From the NCBI GenBank assembly GCA_044867425.1, contig JBIOUX010000115.1, positions 45,177 through 109,176 of the forward strand: a stretch of 64,000 nt of DNA. Direction: 5' to 3'. Under the pieces are notes generated by a model. That model made no database searches. It worked only from the letters and a program-made list of their open reading frames with translations, and was not told where the DNA came from. Both the position numbers and the translations under genes were made by a program. Shown piece by piece: positions 1 to 10,070 of this stretch. The stretch's first letter is position 1, and every line of letters begins with the position of its first letter. Source of the DNA: CAWBJP01 sp044867425 (GTDB taxonomy: Bacteria; Actinomycetota; Acidimicrobiia; IMCC26256; BP-133).

Positions 1-2
1 GG

Positions 3-668
3 CGCGAGCTGGTCGAGGGGGTCCGCTTCGTCAGCACCCACGGGGTGGTGCGTTCGGTCATCCTGGCCATGGGCGTGGGACTCATGGGCTGCGGCGCGGT
101 GGTGCCCCTCGGCCCCATCTACGCCAGCCAGGTCCTGGGGGCCGACCCGTCCAGCTTCGGCCTCCTCATGACCGGCCTCGGTTTCGGCGCCGCCATCGGT
201 GTGCTGTCCCTGTCGGCCGTGGCCCGGCGCCTGCCCTCCGAGCCGGCGTTCGTGGGAGCCGTGGTGGCCACCGGCCTGGGTCTGATCCTGACCTCGTCGG
301 TGTCCTCGCTCGCCCCGGCGGTGTTCCTCGTCGGGCTCTTCGGCATGGGGGCGGGGGTGGCCTACGTGTCCGGGATGACCATCATCCAGGAGCGGGTCAG
401 CGACGACCTCCGGGGGCGGACCTTTGCCACCCTCTACACCATCATCCGGTTCTGCCTCCTGCTGTCCCTGGCTGCCTCGCCCTGGCTCGCCGGGGCCCTG
501 AACTCCCTCTCCGGCGCCCTTTTCGACGACCGGGTCATCGACGTCGGCATCCGGGTGGCGGTGCCCGGGGTCCGGCTCACCCTCTGGCTGGGGGGCGCCA
601 TCACGATGGCCGTGGCCCTGCTGGTGAGCCGGGAGATGATGCGCACCCGTTCCCGCGAGGCGAGGTGA
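3..668 (+). CDS. MFS transporter, C-terminal half (partial at window edge)
   Basis: The frame is open from base 3, so the start lies outside the window; about 221 residues are visible. Six hydrophobic segments can be counted, the expected C-terminal half of a 12-helix major facilitator. A charged loop with a DDLRGRTFA stretch, resembling the cytoplasmic loop motif of MFS exporters, precedes the last two helices, and the protein ends in a basic tail (SREMMRTRSREAR). The substrate cannot be told from this half. The stop codon overlaps the GTG start of tmk, so it is probably cotranscribed with tmk and holB. An MFS gene just before tmk is a familiar actinobacterial arrangement. Confidence 0.85.
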   Translation, partial: RELVEGVRFVSTHGVVRSVILAMGVGLMGCGAVVPLGPIYASQVLGADPSSFGLLMTGLGFGAAIGVLSLSAVARRLPSEPAFVGAVVATGLGLILTSSVSSLAPAVFLVGLFGMGAGVAYVSGMTIIQERVSDDLRGRTFATLYTIIRFCLLLSLAASPWLAGALNSLSGALFDDRVIDVGIRVAVPGVRLTLWLGGAITMAVALLVSREMMRTRSREAR

Positions 669-1270
669 GCCTGTTCGTCGTCCTGGAAGGGGTCGACGGC
701 TGCGGCAAGAGCACCCAGGTGGCACGCCTGGCAGCCCGCTTCCGTGACCGCGGGCAGGAGGTGGTGACCACCCGGGAGCCGGGGGCGACGCCGGCGGGTG
801 CGGCCATCCGGACCGTGGTGCTGGGAGGCGCACCGATCGACGCCCGGACGGAGGCGCTGCTCATCGCCGCCGACCGGGCCGAGCACACCGCCACCGTGCT
901 CCGTCCCGCCCTGGAGCGGGGGGCGGTGGTGGTGAGCGACCGCTACGTCCCCTCGTCGCTGGCCTACCAGGGCGTGGCCCGGGGCCTCGGGGTGGAGCAG
1001 ATCGATCGGCTCTCGGCCTGGGCCACGGGAGGCCTGGAGCCGGACGTGGTCGTCGTGCTCGACGTGACCACCGAGGTGGGGGCGTCCCGGCGGGCCGCTC
1101 CCCAGGATCGGATGGAACGCGAGGACAGCACCTTCCGTGACGCCGTCCGTCACGCCTATCTCGACCTTGCCCCCCGTTACGGTTGGGTGGTGGTCGACGG
1201 GTCGGCTCCGGTGGACGAGGTGAGCGAGGCGGTGTGGGCGGCGGTGCAGGCGGCGGTGCAGGCGGTCTGA
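665..1270 (+). CDS. tmk: Thymidylate kinase
   Basis: A 201-residue protein of normal family length. It phosphorylates dTMP to dTDP with ATP in the cytoplasm. The P-loop EGVDGCGKST is at residues 8-17, the DRY motif that positions the nucleotide at 92-94 (SDRYVPSSLAYQG), and an arginine-rich LID-like stretch with QDRMERED lies near residue 145. The GTG start overlaps the stop of the MFS gene by four bases (GTGA), which fixes the start and implies translational coupling. holB follows after two bases, the common tmk-holB pairing of dTTP supply with a replisome subunit. Confidence 0.97.
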   Translation: MSLFVVLEGVDGCGKSTQVARLAARFRDRGQEVVTTREPGATPAGAAIRTVVLGGAPIDARTEALLIAADRAEHTATVLRPALERGAVVVSDRYVPSSLAYQGVARGLGVEQIDRLSAWATGGLEPDVVVVLDVTTEVGASRRAAPQDRMEREDSTFRDAVRHAYLDLAPRYGWVVVDGSAPVDEVSEAVWAAVQAAVQAV

Positions 1271-1272
1271 GC

Positions 1273-2343
1273 ATGTGGGAGCGGGTGGTGGGCCAGGAGC
1301 GGGCGGTGACCCTGCTGCGCCGCGCCGCCTCCCGGCCCGTCCACGCCTACCTGCTGGCGGGGCCGGCGGGGTCAGGGGTGGCCGAGGCGGCCCGGTGCTT
1401 CGCCGCCGCCCTCGTCTGCCCTGACGGGGGCTGCGGGTCGTGCGGTGCCTGCGCCCGGGTGCTGAGAGGCACCCACCCCGACGTGGTGGAGATCGAGCCG
1501 GCGGGGACGTTCATTGTCGTCGACCAGATCGAGGAGGTGGTCCGGGAGGCCTTCACCAGCCCCTTCGAGGCGGCCCGCAAGGTCATCGTCCTGGCCGAGG
1601 CGGACCGGATGAACGAGACGGCGGCCAACAAGCTGCTCAAGACCCTCGAGGAGCCCGGAGACCGGACGCACCTGGTGCTGCTCACCGACAGCCCCGACGA
1701 CCTGCTGCCGACGGTCCGCTCCCGGGTGCAGCACGTCGACTTCGCCGCCCTGTCCGAAGCGACCGTGTCCGCCACCCTGGCGGCCGAGGGCACCGATCCC
1801 GGCGTGGCCGCCGAGGTGGCCCGCCGGTCGTCGGGACGCCTCGACCGGGCCCGGGCCCTGGCCGGCGCCTGGGCCCCGCTGCGCTCCACGGCCCTGGAGG
1901 TGGCGGCCGCCCTGGACGGGACGGGGGCGGCCGTGGCCCGTGGCGCCGAGCGCTTGGAGGAGGCGGCCGGAGGGGCCGTCGCCGCCCTCGAAGGCGCGCA
2001 GCGCCAGGAGCAGAAGGCCCTGGAGGCGGAGCTGGCCGAAACCGCCTATCCCGACCGCCTGGCCCGCCGTCTGCGCAAGGACCTGGAGCAGCGCCAGCAA
2101 CGGGCGCTGCGCCGGGCCCGCACCGACGTGATGGCCGAGCTGGTCACCGCCCTCGAGACCTACTACCGCGACGCCCTGGTCCAGCCCGCCCTGCCCGCCG
2201 AGGCCGCGCTGGAGGCCATCGACGCCTGCCGCGACGCCCTGGCCGTGATCGTGGCCCGGACCGCCGTCAACGACACGCTGCTGCTCGAGCACCTCCTTCT
2301 CCGGCTTCCCTCTCCCGCTACGCTTTTGGCCGCGCCCGAGTAG
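1273..2343 (+). CDS. holB: DNA polymerase III subunit delta prime
   Basis: A 356-residue clamp-loader subunit. ATG at 1273 is chosen because it follows tmk by two bases and begins MWERVVGQERAV, the usual N-terminus; a longer frame from 1183 would overlap tmk. The N-terminal AAA+ module has a degenerate P-loop (GPAGSGVAEAA, with no Lys), typical of delta prime, which does not hydrolyse ATP. A four-cysteine zinc module (CPDGGCGSCGACARV) sits near residues 55-68, and an NKLLKTLEEP block and SRVQ motif follow. The C-terminal collar region is rich in Ala, Glu and Arg. The last ten bases, including the TAG stop, lie inside the following tRNA gene. Confidence 0.95.
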   Translation: MWERVVGQERAVTLLRRAASRPVHAYLLAGPAGSGVAEAARCFAAALVCPDGGCGSCGACARVLRGTHPDVVEIEPAGTFIVVDQIEEVVREAFTSPFEAARKVIVLAEADRMNETAANKLLKTLEEPGDRTHLVLLTDSPDDLLPTVRSRVQHVDFAALSEATVSATLAAEGTDPGVAAEVARRSSGRLDRARALAGAWAPLRSTALEVAAALDGTGAAVARGAERLEEAAGGAVAALEGAQRQEQKALEAELAETAYPDRLARRLRKDLEQRQQRALRRARTDVMAELVTALETYYRDALVQPALPAEAALEAIDACRDALAVIVARTAVNDTLLLEHLLLRLPSPATLLAAPE

Positions 2344-2405
2344 CTCAGTGGTAGAGCAGTGCTCTCGTAAAGCACAGGCCGTCGGTTCAATCCCGACCTC
2401 GGGCT
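2334..2405 (+). tRNA. tRNA-Thr (anticodon CGT)
   Basis: The full cloverleaf reads directly. Acceptor stem GCCCGAG (2334-2340) pairs with CTCGGGC (2398-2404). D arm GCTC/GAGC spans 2343-2357. Anticodon stem GTGCT/AGCAC (2359-2375) carries loop CTCGTAA with anticodon CGT at 2366-2368. The variable loop is AGGCC, the T arm GTCGG/CCGAC (2381-2397) with loop TTCAATC, and the discriminator base is T at 2405. No 3' CCA is encoded. It reads ACG threonine codons. The 5' end overlaps the last bases and stop codon of holB, so the TAG stop also supplies the acceptor/D-arm junction. Confidence 0.95.
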
Positions 2406-2425
2406 CTCACTCTTCGCCCCAAGGC

Positions 2426-2464
2426 GTTCGCACTTTTGCTGCTCCAGCCGGCACAACTGCGAAC
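2426..2464. repeat. Inverted repeat downstream of tRNA-Thr
   Basis: GTTCGCA at 2426-2432 is an exact reverse complement of TGCGAAC at 2458-2464, with 25 bases between. It starts about 20 bases after the tRNA and could be a processing or termination hairpin, but there is no U-tract. The rest of 2406-2580 shows nothing recognisable. Confidence 0.4.
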
Positions 2465-2580
2465 ACCTCACCTGCCTCCAGCTCCGGCGCTCTCTGTGCG
2501 AGCATCGCCCCATCGTTCGGAAGGTACAGACACGAGCGCGCCCGGCGTGGGCGCTGACGGCCCGGCTCCGAGAACTGTCC

Positions 2581-4011
2581 GTGGAGGTATGGGTCCTGGC
2601 GGCCATGGTCGTCGTCTGGGCGGTGGTGTTCGGCAAGCTCGTCTACCTCCGCCACGACCGGTTCGCGTCCCAGTCCTTCGACCTCGGCATCTTCGACCAG
2701 GCGGCGTGGCTGGCCTCCCGGGGCGGTGACCTGTTCATCTCCGTCCGGGGCCTCGACCTGCTCGGCCACCACGCCAACCTGGGCCTGTTCCTGTTCGCCC
2801 CCTTCTACTGGTTGGGCGCCGGCCCCCACTTCCTCAACCTCATCCAGGTCGCCTCGATGGCGTTGGGGGCTGTCCCCCTCTTCCTCCTGGCCCGGGACCG
2901 GTGGGGGAGCCCCCGGCTGGCCCTGGTGCCGGCCGGCGCCTACCTGCTGCACCCGGCGCTGGGCTTCTTCGCCTGGGAGACGTTTCATCCCGACGTCATG
3001 GCCATTACCCCGCTCTTCTTCGCCTGGTGGTTCGCCCGCCGGGAGCGCTGGGGACCCTTCGCCGCCTGCCTCATCTACGCCGCCTGCTGGAAGGAGGACG
3101 TGTCCCTGGCCGTCGCCGTGTTCGGTGCCGTTGTCTTCTTCCGGGGGCACCGGCGGGTCGGGGCGCTGACCGCCGTGTCCGGGGTGGTCTGGTTCCTCTT
3201 CGTCAACCGGGTCCTGCTCCCGGGCGTGAGCGGCGAGGCCTTCTACGACCACATCTTCAGCAACCTGGGGGACTCGCCGTGGGAGATCGCCACCACCCTG
3301 CTGTTCCACCCCACCCGCATCATCCGGGCCCTCGGGGCCCCCGACGCCCGCACCTACGTCTGGCAGATGCTGGGCCCGTTCGGCTTCCTCCCCCTGCTCG
3401 CCCCGGCTGCCTTCGGCCTCGGTGCGCCCCAGCTCCTCCTCAACGTCGTGTCCGAAGCCGGCTTCACCCGGGAGATCCACTACCACTTCTCCTCCCTGCC
3501 CCTGACGGCGATGACGCTGGCCACGGTGGAGGCCATCGCCTTCCTGGGCCGGCGCCCGTCCGTTCGCCGGGCGCTGGTCGGGGGGCTGGCGGCCACCTCC
3601 CTGGCCGGCGCCGTCCTCTGGGGCCTGTCGCCCATCGGCCGGGAGTACGACCAGGGCTGGTGGCCCCTGGCCGCCGACCCCCGGCTGGCCTCCAAACAGG
3701 AGGCGGTGTCACTACCTCCCGGGGACGCGTCGGTGACCGCCACCTACGAGTTCGTTCCCCACCTGACCCACCGGCGGGCCATCTACGACTGGCCCAATCC
3801 GTGGGTGGCGAGGAACTGGGGGGTGGAGGACGAGAACCTCCCCGATCCTCGGGTGGTGCAATGGCTGGTGGTCGACCGCCGGCTGACCGGCGAGACGTCC
3901 GACGCGTTCGAGCGCATCCTGCGTGACGGCGAGTTCGAGGTGGTCTTCGATCGCGACGAGATCGTGGTGGCCCGCCGGGTGGGCTCGGGACCCTCCCCGC
4001 CCGCCCGGTAG
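2581..4011 (+). CDS. DUF2079 family polytopic membrane protein
   Basis: A 476-residue integral membrane protein recognised as DUF2079 by its opening pattern: a first helix, then RFASQSFDLGIFDQAAWLAS and HHANLGLFLFAPFYWLG near residues 28-80. Multiple hydrophobic helices follow, with KEDVSLAVAVFGAV in the middle and a soluble C-terminal domain from about residue 350. Family members resemble GT-C-type glycosyltransferase membrane proteins, but the reaction is unknown. The start is GTG at 2581 without a clear ribosome site; an upstream start is not excluded. Its TAG stop forms the first three bases of the -10 element proposed for the next gene. Confidence 0.85.
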   Translation: MEVWVLAAMVVVWAVVFGKLVYLRHDRFASQSFDLGIFDQAAWLASRGGDLFISVRGLDLLGHHANLGLFLFAPFYWLGAGPHFLNLIQVASMALGAVPLFLLARDRWGSPRLALVPAGAYLLHPALGFFAWETFHPDVMAITPLFFAWWFARRERWGPFAACLIYAACWKEDVSLAVAVFGAVVFFRGHRRVGALTAVSGVVWFLFVNRVLLPGVSGEAFYDHIFSNLGDSPWEIATTLLFHPTRIIRALGAPDARTYVWQMLGPFGFLPLLAPAAFGLGAPQLLLNVVSEAGFTREIHYHFSSLPLTAMTLATVEAIAFLGRRPSVRRALVGGLAATSLAGAVLWGLSPIGREYDQGWWPLAADPRLASKQEAVSLPPGDASVTATYEFVPHLTHRRAIYDWPNPWVARNWGVEDENLPDPRVVQWLVVDRRLTGETSDAFERILRDGEFEVVFDRDEIVVARRVGSGPSPPAR

Positions 4012-4014
4012 GCT
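4009..4014 (+). promoter_or_regulatory. -10 element TAGGCT for leaderless sigma factor mRNA
   Basis: TAGGCT ends 8 bases before the ATG at 4023. With a start site about 7 bases after the -10, transcription would begin at or next to the ATG. There is no Shine-Dalgarno sequence. The hexamer overlaps the TAG stop of the DUF2079 gene. Confidence 0.6.
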
Positions 4015-4022
4015 GCGCCGCC

Positions 4023-4601
4023 ATGGCCGATCCGGCGACGTTCTCCGAACTCGCCATGCCCTACATGGGGCCGCTCTACTCCGCCGCCCTGCGCATGACG
4101 CGCAACCCGGCCGACGCCGAGGATCTCGTCCAGGAGACGTACCTGCGGGCCTACCGCGCCTTCGACACCTTCCAGGAGGGGACGAACCTCAAGGCCTGGC
4201 TGTACCGGATCCTGACCAACACGTTCATCAACCAGTACCGGGCGGCCAAACGCCGGCCCGACCAGAGCGACATCGAAGATGTGGAGGACCTCTACCTCTA
4301 CCGTCGGCTCGGGGGTCTGGAAGCGGCCATGGCCGGCCGCAGCCCCGAGACCGAGGTCCTCGAAGGCATCCCCGACGCCGAGGTGAAGGAGGCCCTCGAG
4401 TCCCTCCCCGAGCAGTTCCGCATGGCCGTCCTCCTGGCCGATGTGGAGGGTTTCGCCTACAAGGAGATCGCCGAAATCCTCGATATTCCCATCGGAACGG
4501 TCATGAGCCGCCTCCATCGTGGAAGAAAGCAGCTGCAGAAACGGTTATGGGAGTACGCCGTCGAACGAGGACTCGCCACCGGAACCGGCCCGGCGCGTTG
4601 A
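4023..4601 (+). CDS. ECF RNA polymerase sigma factor, SigR/SigH-like
   Basis: A 192-residue group 4 sigma factor. Region 2 covers about residues 8-75 (LRMTRNPADAEDLVQETYLRAY, then WLYRILTNTFINQYR). Region 4 covers about 120-180 (ESLPEQFRMAVLLAD, then YKEIAEILDIPIGTVMSRLHRGRKQL), the helix-turn-helix that reads the -35 element. The overall pattern is that of the SigR/SigH thiol-oxidative-stress group. The adjacent zinc anti-sigma gene supports this. By family knowledge it would direct thioredoxin and related thiol-repair genes; no target is visible here. The mRNA appears leaderless from TAGGCT at 4009. Confidence 0.9.
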   Translation: MADPATFSELAMPYMGPLYSAALRMTRNPADAEDLVQETYLRAYRAFDTFQEGTNLKAWLYRILTNTFINQYRAAKRRPDQSDIEDVEDLYLYRRLGGLEAAMAGRSPETEVLEGIPDAEVKEALESLPEQFRMAVLLADVEGFAYKEIAEILDIPIGTVMSRLHRGRKQLQKRLWEYAVERGLATGTGPAR

Positions 4602-4620
4602 GGGGACGCAACATCGACCG

Positions 4621-4854
4621 ATGATGGACTGCACCGAAGCGATACACGAGATCTACCACTATCTGGACGGCGAGCTCACCGAGGAGAAACGGGCCGTCAT
4701 CGCCCGCCACCTCGACCTGTGCCCGCCGTGTGCCAACGGGTTCGACTTCGAGACGGAGCTGAGGTCGCTCATCGCCCGAAAGTGCCGCGATGACGTGCCC
4801 CCGGACCTGCGGCGGCGCATCGCCGAAGCGATCGGGCACGAGCCCCCTCCGTAG
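4621..4854 (+). CDS. Zinc-binding anti-sigma factor, RsrA/RshA-like
   Basis: A 77-residue protein starting at the ATGATG at 4621. It carries the ZAS signature H-x3-C-x2-C (H30, C34, C37 in HLDLCPPC), plus C4 and C55. In RsrA the equivalent N-terminal cysteine and the CxxC pair form disulfides on oxidation, releasing zinc and the sigma factor; that role is inferred from family and position. It lies 19 bases after the sigma gene, the canonical sigR-rsrA pairing. A longer frame starts at 4519 inside the sigma gene, but its extra 34 residues are not conserved-looking and it is not preferred. Confidence 0.88.
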   Translation: MMDCTEAIHEIYHYLDGELTEEKRAVIARHLDLCPPCANGFDFETELRSLIARKCRDDVPPDLRRRIAEAIGHEPPP

Positions 4855-4876
4855 CCGGAGCCCAACACCCGCCCGG

Positions 4877-4882
4877 TACCAT
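4877..4882 (+). promoter_or_regulatory. Possible -10 element TACCAT upstream of the small membrane protein
   Basis: TACCAT fits TANNNT and would start transcription near 4889, giving a leader of about 70 bases that contains AAGGAG six bases before the GTG at 4960. No good -35 is seen. Confidence 0.35.
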
Positions 4883-4959
4883 GGTGGTGGACACCCCACC
4901 TACGACCCTCGCCGCGAGGCGGGCCGAAGTAAGCAGAGTCGTGCCATGAAGGAGATCGC

Positions 4960-5190
4960 GTGAAGGTCGGTCGCGTCGCTGTGCTGTCCCTGATCGTCTT
5001 CGTGGCCGGGGCCGCCCCGGCGTCCGCTGCCCCGCTGCTCGCCGCGGTCAAGCGTCCCTGGCACTACTGGCTCGCCCCCGTGCTGACGCTGAGCTTCCTC
5101 GGCATCGCCGTGATGTTGGCACTCGGCTACCTGGTCCGCGTGGTGATGGCCAAATACGGCATCCGGGTCGGGAGGCGGTCGGCCGGGTGA
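4960..5190 (+). CDS. Small secreted or membrane protein of unknown function
   Basis: A 76-residue protein with a strong ribosome site (AAGGAG, six bases before the GTG). Residues 1-24 form a signal-peptide-like segment ending APASAAP, and a second hydrophobic segment spans about residues 37-60 (YWLAPVLTLSFLGIAVML). A basic tail follows (KYGIRVGRRSAG). It would be a single-span or cleaved membrane protein with a cytoplasmic basic end. I do not recognise a family. Its stop overlaps the GTG start of the DUF2342 gene by four bases, so the two are probably translated together. Confidence 0.7.
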   Translation: MKVGRVAVLSLIVFVAGAAPASAAPLLAAVKRPWHYWLAPVLTLSFLGIAVMLALGYLVRVVMAKYGIRVGRRSAG

Positions 5191-6266
5191 CGGCCGGCAC
5201 GAACGGTCCGATCCCCGAACCGGTCGACTGGCGCCTGGCCGAGCGGCTGGCGCGCCGGGTGGCGGGACGGGACCCCCTGGAGCGCTCCTATCTGGCCGCC
5301 TCGCTCCAGGCCGACTTCGAGCAGGCCACCACCCGGGCCGAGGCGCTGGTGGGCGAGTTCACCGGCCTCATCGCCCCCGAAGACCCGGCCCGGGCCCTGG
5401 TCCTCGACCGCCAGGGCTGGGTGGACGCCAACGTGGCCTCCTTCCGGCGCACCCTGGAGCCCTTCACCCGCCGGGTGGGCGAGCGGATGGCCAAAAGCTC
5501 CTTCGCCCCTGTGGGGCGGAGTGTGGCCGGCGCCGAGATGGGGGTGCTGTTGGGCTTCCTGGCCCAGCGGGTCCTGGGCCAGTACGACCTCCTCGTGCCC
5601 GAGGAGGGCGAGAACAGCGACGCCGTCTACTACGTCGGTCCCAACATCCTCTCCCTGGAGAAGCGGTTCGGGTTCCGCCCCGGGGACTTCCGGCTGTGGA
5701 TCGCCCTCCACGAGGTCACCCACCGGGCCCAGTTCCGGGCCGTGCCGTGGATGAAGGGCTACTTCCTCTCGCTGGTGCAGGGCTCGCTGTCGATGATCGA
5801 GCCCGACCCCAAGCGCCTGGTGCGGGCTCTGGAGCGAGCCGCCGAGGCCGCCCGTCGGGGCCGCAACCCCCTGGATGACGGCGGCCTCGTGGGCCTCTTC
5901 GCCACCGACGAGCAGAAAGTCGTGATCGACCAGGTGCAGGCGCTCATGTCCCTCCTCGAGGGTCATGGCAACGTGGTCATGGACCGCCTGGGGGCGGCCC
6001 ACGTGCGCGGCGTCGAACGCATGTCGGCCGTCTTAAAGGCACGGCGGGCCCCCGGCGGGGTGGCCGGCCAGATGCGCAAGCTGTTCGGGATCGAGATGAA
6101 GATGCGCCAGTACGAGGTCGGCGAGCGCTTCATCAACGCCGTCGAGCAGCGAGCGGGCCTCTCCGCCCTCGATGCCGCTTGGCGCAGCTCCGAGGACCTC
6201 CCGACCCTGCCCGAGCTGGAGGACCCCGAACGGTGGCTGGACCGGGTGAGCGCCAAGACGGGCTGA
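5187..6266 (+). CDS. DUF2342 zinc-dependent metalloprotease-like protein
   Basis: A 359-residue protein of the actinobacterial DUF2342 family, sometimes labelled F420-biosynthesis-associated because of its distribution. The zinc-protease motif HEVTH is at residues 175-179 (LWIALHEVTHRAQF), followed by the conserved PWMKGYFLSLV block. A second conserved region, VQALMSLLEGHGNVVMD near residue 255, supplies a likely third metal ligand. The substrate is unknown. The GTG start overlaps the preceding stop (GTGA). The gene next to tilS-hpt-ftsH matches mycobacterial order (Rv3626c next to tilS and hpt), which supports orthology. Confidence 0.9.
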   Translation: MTAGTNGPIPEPVDWRLAERLARRVAGRDPLERSYLAASLQADFEQATTRAEALVGEFTGLIAPEDPARALVLDRQGWVDANVASFRRTLEPFTRRVGERMAKSSFAPVGRSVAGAEMGVLLGFLAQRVLGQYDLLVPEEGENSDAVYYVGPNILSLEKRFGFRPGDFRLWIALHEVTHRAQFRAVPWMKGYFLSLVQGSLSMIEPDPKRLVRALERAAEAARRGRNPLDDGGLVGLFATDEQKVVIDQVQALMSLLEGHGNVVMDRLGAAHVRGVERMSAVLKARRAPGGVAGQMRKLFGIEMKMRQYEVGERFINAVEQRAGLSALDAAWRSSEDLPTLPELEDPERWLDRVSAKTG

Positions 6267-7570
6267 GCCCCGCCGGCGGGGCCGATTTCACCGGGGTGGA
6301 GCCCCCGGTGGTGGTGGCGTGCTCCGGCGGGCCGGATTCGACCGCCCTGCTGGCGCTGGCCGCCGCGGCCGGGCTCCAGCCGACGGCCGTGCACGTGGAC
6401 CATGCCGCCCGGCCCGGCAGCGCCGCCGAGGCGGAGATCGTGGCCGGGTTCGCCGCCCGGTTGGGGGCAGGCTTCCTGGCCGAACGGGCGCCCACGGGTC
6501 TGGGTCCGGGGTTCGAGGCCCGGGCCCGGGAGGGTCGCTACGCCGCTCTGGAGCGGGCCCGGGCGGCGCTCGGAGCCACCGCCATCCTGGTGGGCCACAC
6601 CCGGGACGATCAGGCCGAGACGGTCCTCCTCAACCTGCTCCGGGGTGGCGCCACCACCGGCCTGGCCGGCATCCCCCGGCGGCGGGAGCGCATCGTCCGG
6701 CCCCTCCTCGACGTTCCCCGGGCCGACCTGGCCGCCCTCTGTGCCCGCCTCGGGATCGATCCCGTCGTCGACCCCATGAACGACGACCCCGCCCATCGGC
6801 GGGTCTGGCTGCGCCGGGAGATGATCCCGGCCCTGGAGGAAGCCGCCGACCGGAACCTGCGGGCCGTCCTGGCCCGGCAGGCGGCCGTGGCCCGGGGCGA
6901 ATCGACCCTGCTCGACGACCTGGCCGGCGAAGCGCTCCGGGCCGCCGGGGACCCGCCGGCGGTCGACGCCCTGGCCGGCCTGCCCGAGGCGCTGGCCCGC
7001 CGGGTCCTGCGCCTGTGGCTGGGACCACCCGCCCCCTCCGCCGGTCACATCGAGACCGTGCTCGGCATCATCTTCGACCGGCGCCGGGCCGCTGACCTGC
7101 CCGGCGGTGTCCGGGTGGTGCGCAGCGGCGGCCGCCTCCACCGCGTCGAAGGCCAGTCCCCCGGCGCCGAGCCGGTGAACGTCGACCTGCCCGGGACGGC
7201 CTGGGGCCACGGGGTCCATCTGGAGGCGTGGGTGGAGCGCAGCGCCCCCGTGCGCTGGCCCGACGGCCGGTGGACGGCGGTCCTCGACGCCGAGCGGGTC
7301 GGGGCCGCCGGCGTCTTGCGGACGGCCCGCTCCGGCGAGCGGTTCGTGCCCCTCGGCCTGTCCGGCCACAAGTCGATCACCGACGCCCTGGCCGAGGCCG
7401 GCGTCCCGGCCGAGGACCGGGGCCGTCATCCCCTGCTGGCCACGCCGGGTGGTGAGGTGATCTGGCTTCTCGGGTACCGTGTCGACGACCGCGTCCGGGT
7501 TTCGGCTGAGACCCGGCGCTTCCTGTGGGTGACGGTCGAGGCAGTTGAGGGGGGAGGCAGCCGGGGGTGA
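6233..7570 (+). CDS. tilS: tRNA(Ile)-lysidine synthase
   Basis: About 445 residues; modifies C34 of the CAU-anticodon tRNA-Ile to lysidine using ATP and lysine. The PP-loop SGGPDSTALL is near residue 25, followed by HVDHAARPGSAAEAE and GHTRDDQAETVLLNLLRG. Conserved LRREMIPALE lies in the linker region, and the C-terminal domain ends with GYRVDDRVRVS. The start is set at GTG 6233 because GGAGG sits ten bases upstream; it overlaps the end of the DUF2342 gene by 34 bases. A longer frame from 6179 is possible but lacks a clear ribosome site. The stop overlaps the hpt start (GTGA). Confidence 0.93.
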   Translation: MAGPGERQDGLSPAGGADFTGVEPPVVVACSGGPDSTALLALAAAAGLQPTAVHVDHAARPGSAAEAEIVAGFAARLGAGFLAERAPTGLGPGFEARAREGRYAALERARAALGATAILVGHTRDDQAETVLLNLLRGGATTGLAGIPRRRERIVRPLLDVPRADLAALCARLGIDPVVDPMNDDPAHRRVWLRREMIPALEEAADRNLRAVLARQAAVARGESTLLDDLAGEALRAAGDPPAVDALAGLPEALARRVLRLWLGPPAPSAGHIETVLGIIFDRRRAADLPGGVRVVRSGGRLHRVEGQSPGAEPVNVDLPGTAWGHGVHLEAWVERSAPVRWPDGRWTAVLDAERVGAAGVLRTARSGERFVPLGLSGHKSITDALAEAGVPAEDRGRHPLLATPGGEVIWLLGYRVDDRVRVSAETRRFLWVTVEAVEGGGSRG

Positions 7571-8100
7571 ACGATCCCAACCTGGGGCCGGTGGTCGTCT
7601 CCGAAGACGAGCTGGTGGGGCGGGTGGTCGAGCTGGGAAAGGAGATCACCTCCGACTACCAGGACCGCCCCCCGCTACTCGTCGGTGTCCTCAAAGGCGC
7701 CTTCATGTTCATGAGCGACCTGGCCCGGGCCGTGGACCTGCCTCTGGAGCTCGACTTCATGGCCGTGTCCTCCTACGGGTCGGCCACCAAGACGTCGGGT
7801 GTGGTGCGGATCATCAAGGACCTGGACGCCGACCTCTCCGGACGGCACGTCCTGATCGTGGAGGACATCGTCGACTCCGGCCTCACCCTGGCCTACCTGC
7901 GCAAGAACCTGGCCGCCCGCTCCCCGGCGACGCTCGAGGTGTGCTCGCTGCTGGTCAAAGAGGGACTCCAGAAGGTCGATCCCGACCTGCGCTATGTCGG
8001 GTTCCGCATCCCGCCCGCCTTCGTCGTCGGCTACGGCCTCGACGTGGATGAGCGTTATCGCAACCTGCCATATGTCTGCGAGTACGCCGGTCCCCTGTAA
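7567..8100 (+). CDS. hpt: Hypoxanthine phosphoribosyltransferase
   Basis: A 177-residue type I phosphoribosyltransferase that salvages hypoxanthine/guanine to IMP/GMP with PRPP. The PRPP-binding motif VLIVEDIVDSGLTL is at about residues 97-110. The conserved LKGAFMFMSDL (near 40-50) and SYGSATKTSG loop precede it, and the C-terminal VGYGLDVDERYRNLPYV base-binding segment is intact. Length is normal. The GTG start overlaps the tilS stop by four bases; ftsH follows 37 bases later, giving the tilS-hpt-ftsH order common in Actinobacteria and Firmicutes. Confidence 0.96.
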   Translation: MNDPNLGPVVVSEDELVGRVVELGKEITSDYQDRPPLLVGVLKGAFMFMSDLARAVDLPLELDFMAVSSYGSATKTSGVVRIIKDLDADLSGRHVLIVEDIVDSGLTLAYLRKNLAARSPATLEVCSLLVKEGLQKVDPDLRYVGFRIPPAFVVGYGLDVDERYRNLPYVCEYAGPL

Positions 8101-8137
8101 CCTCTAGGGACCCCAGATTGATCGGAGTCCTCCAGCT

Positions 8138-10051
<1,914 letters not shown>

Positions 10052-10070
10052 TCCAGCTACAACCAGGCGG

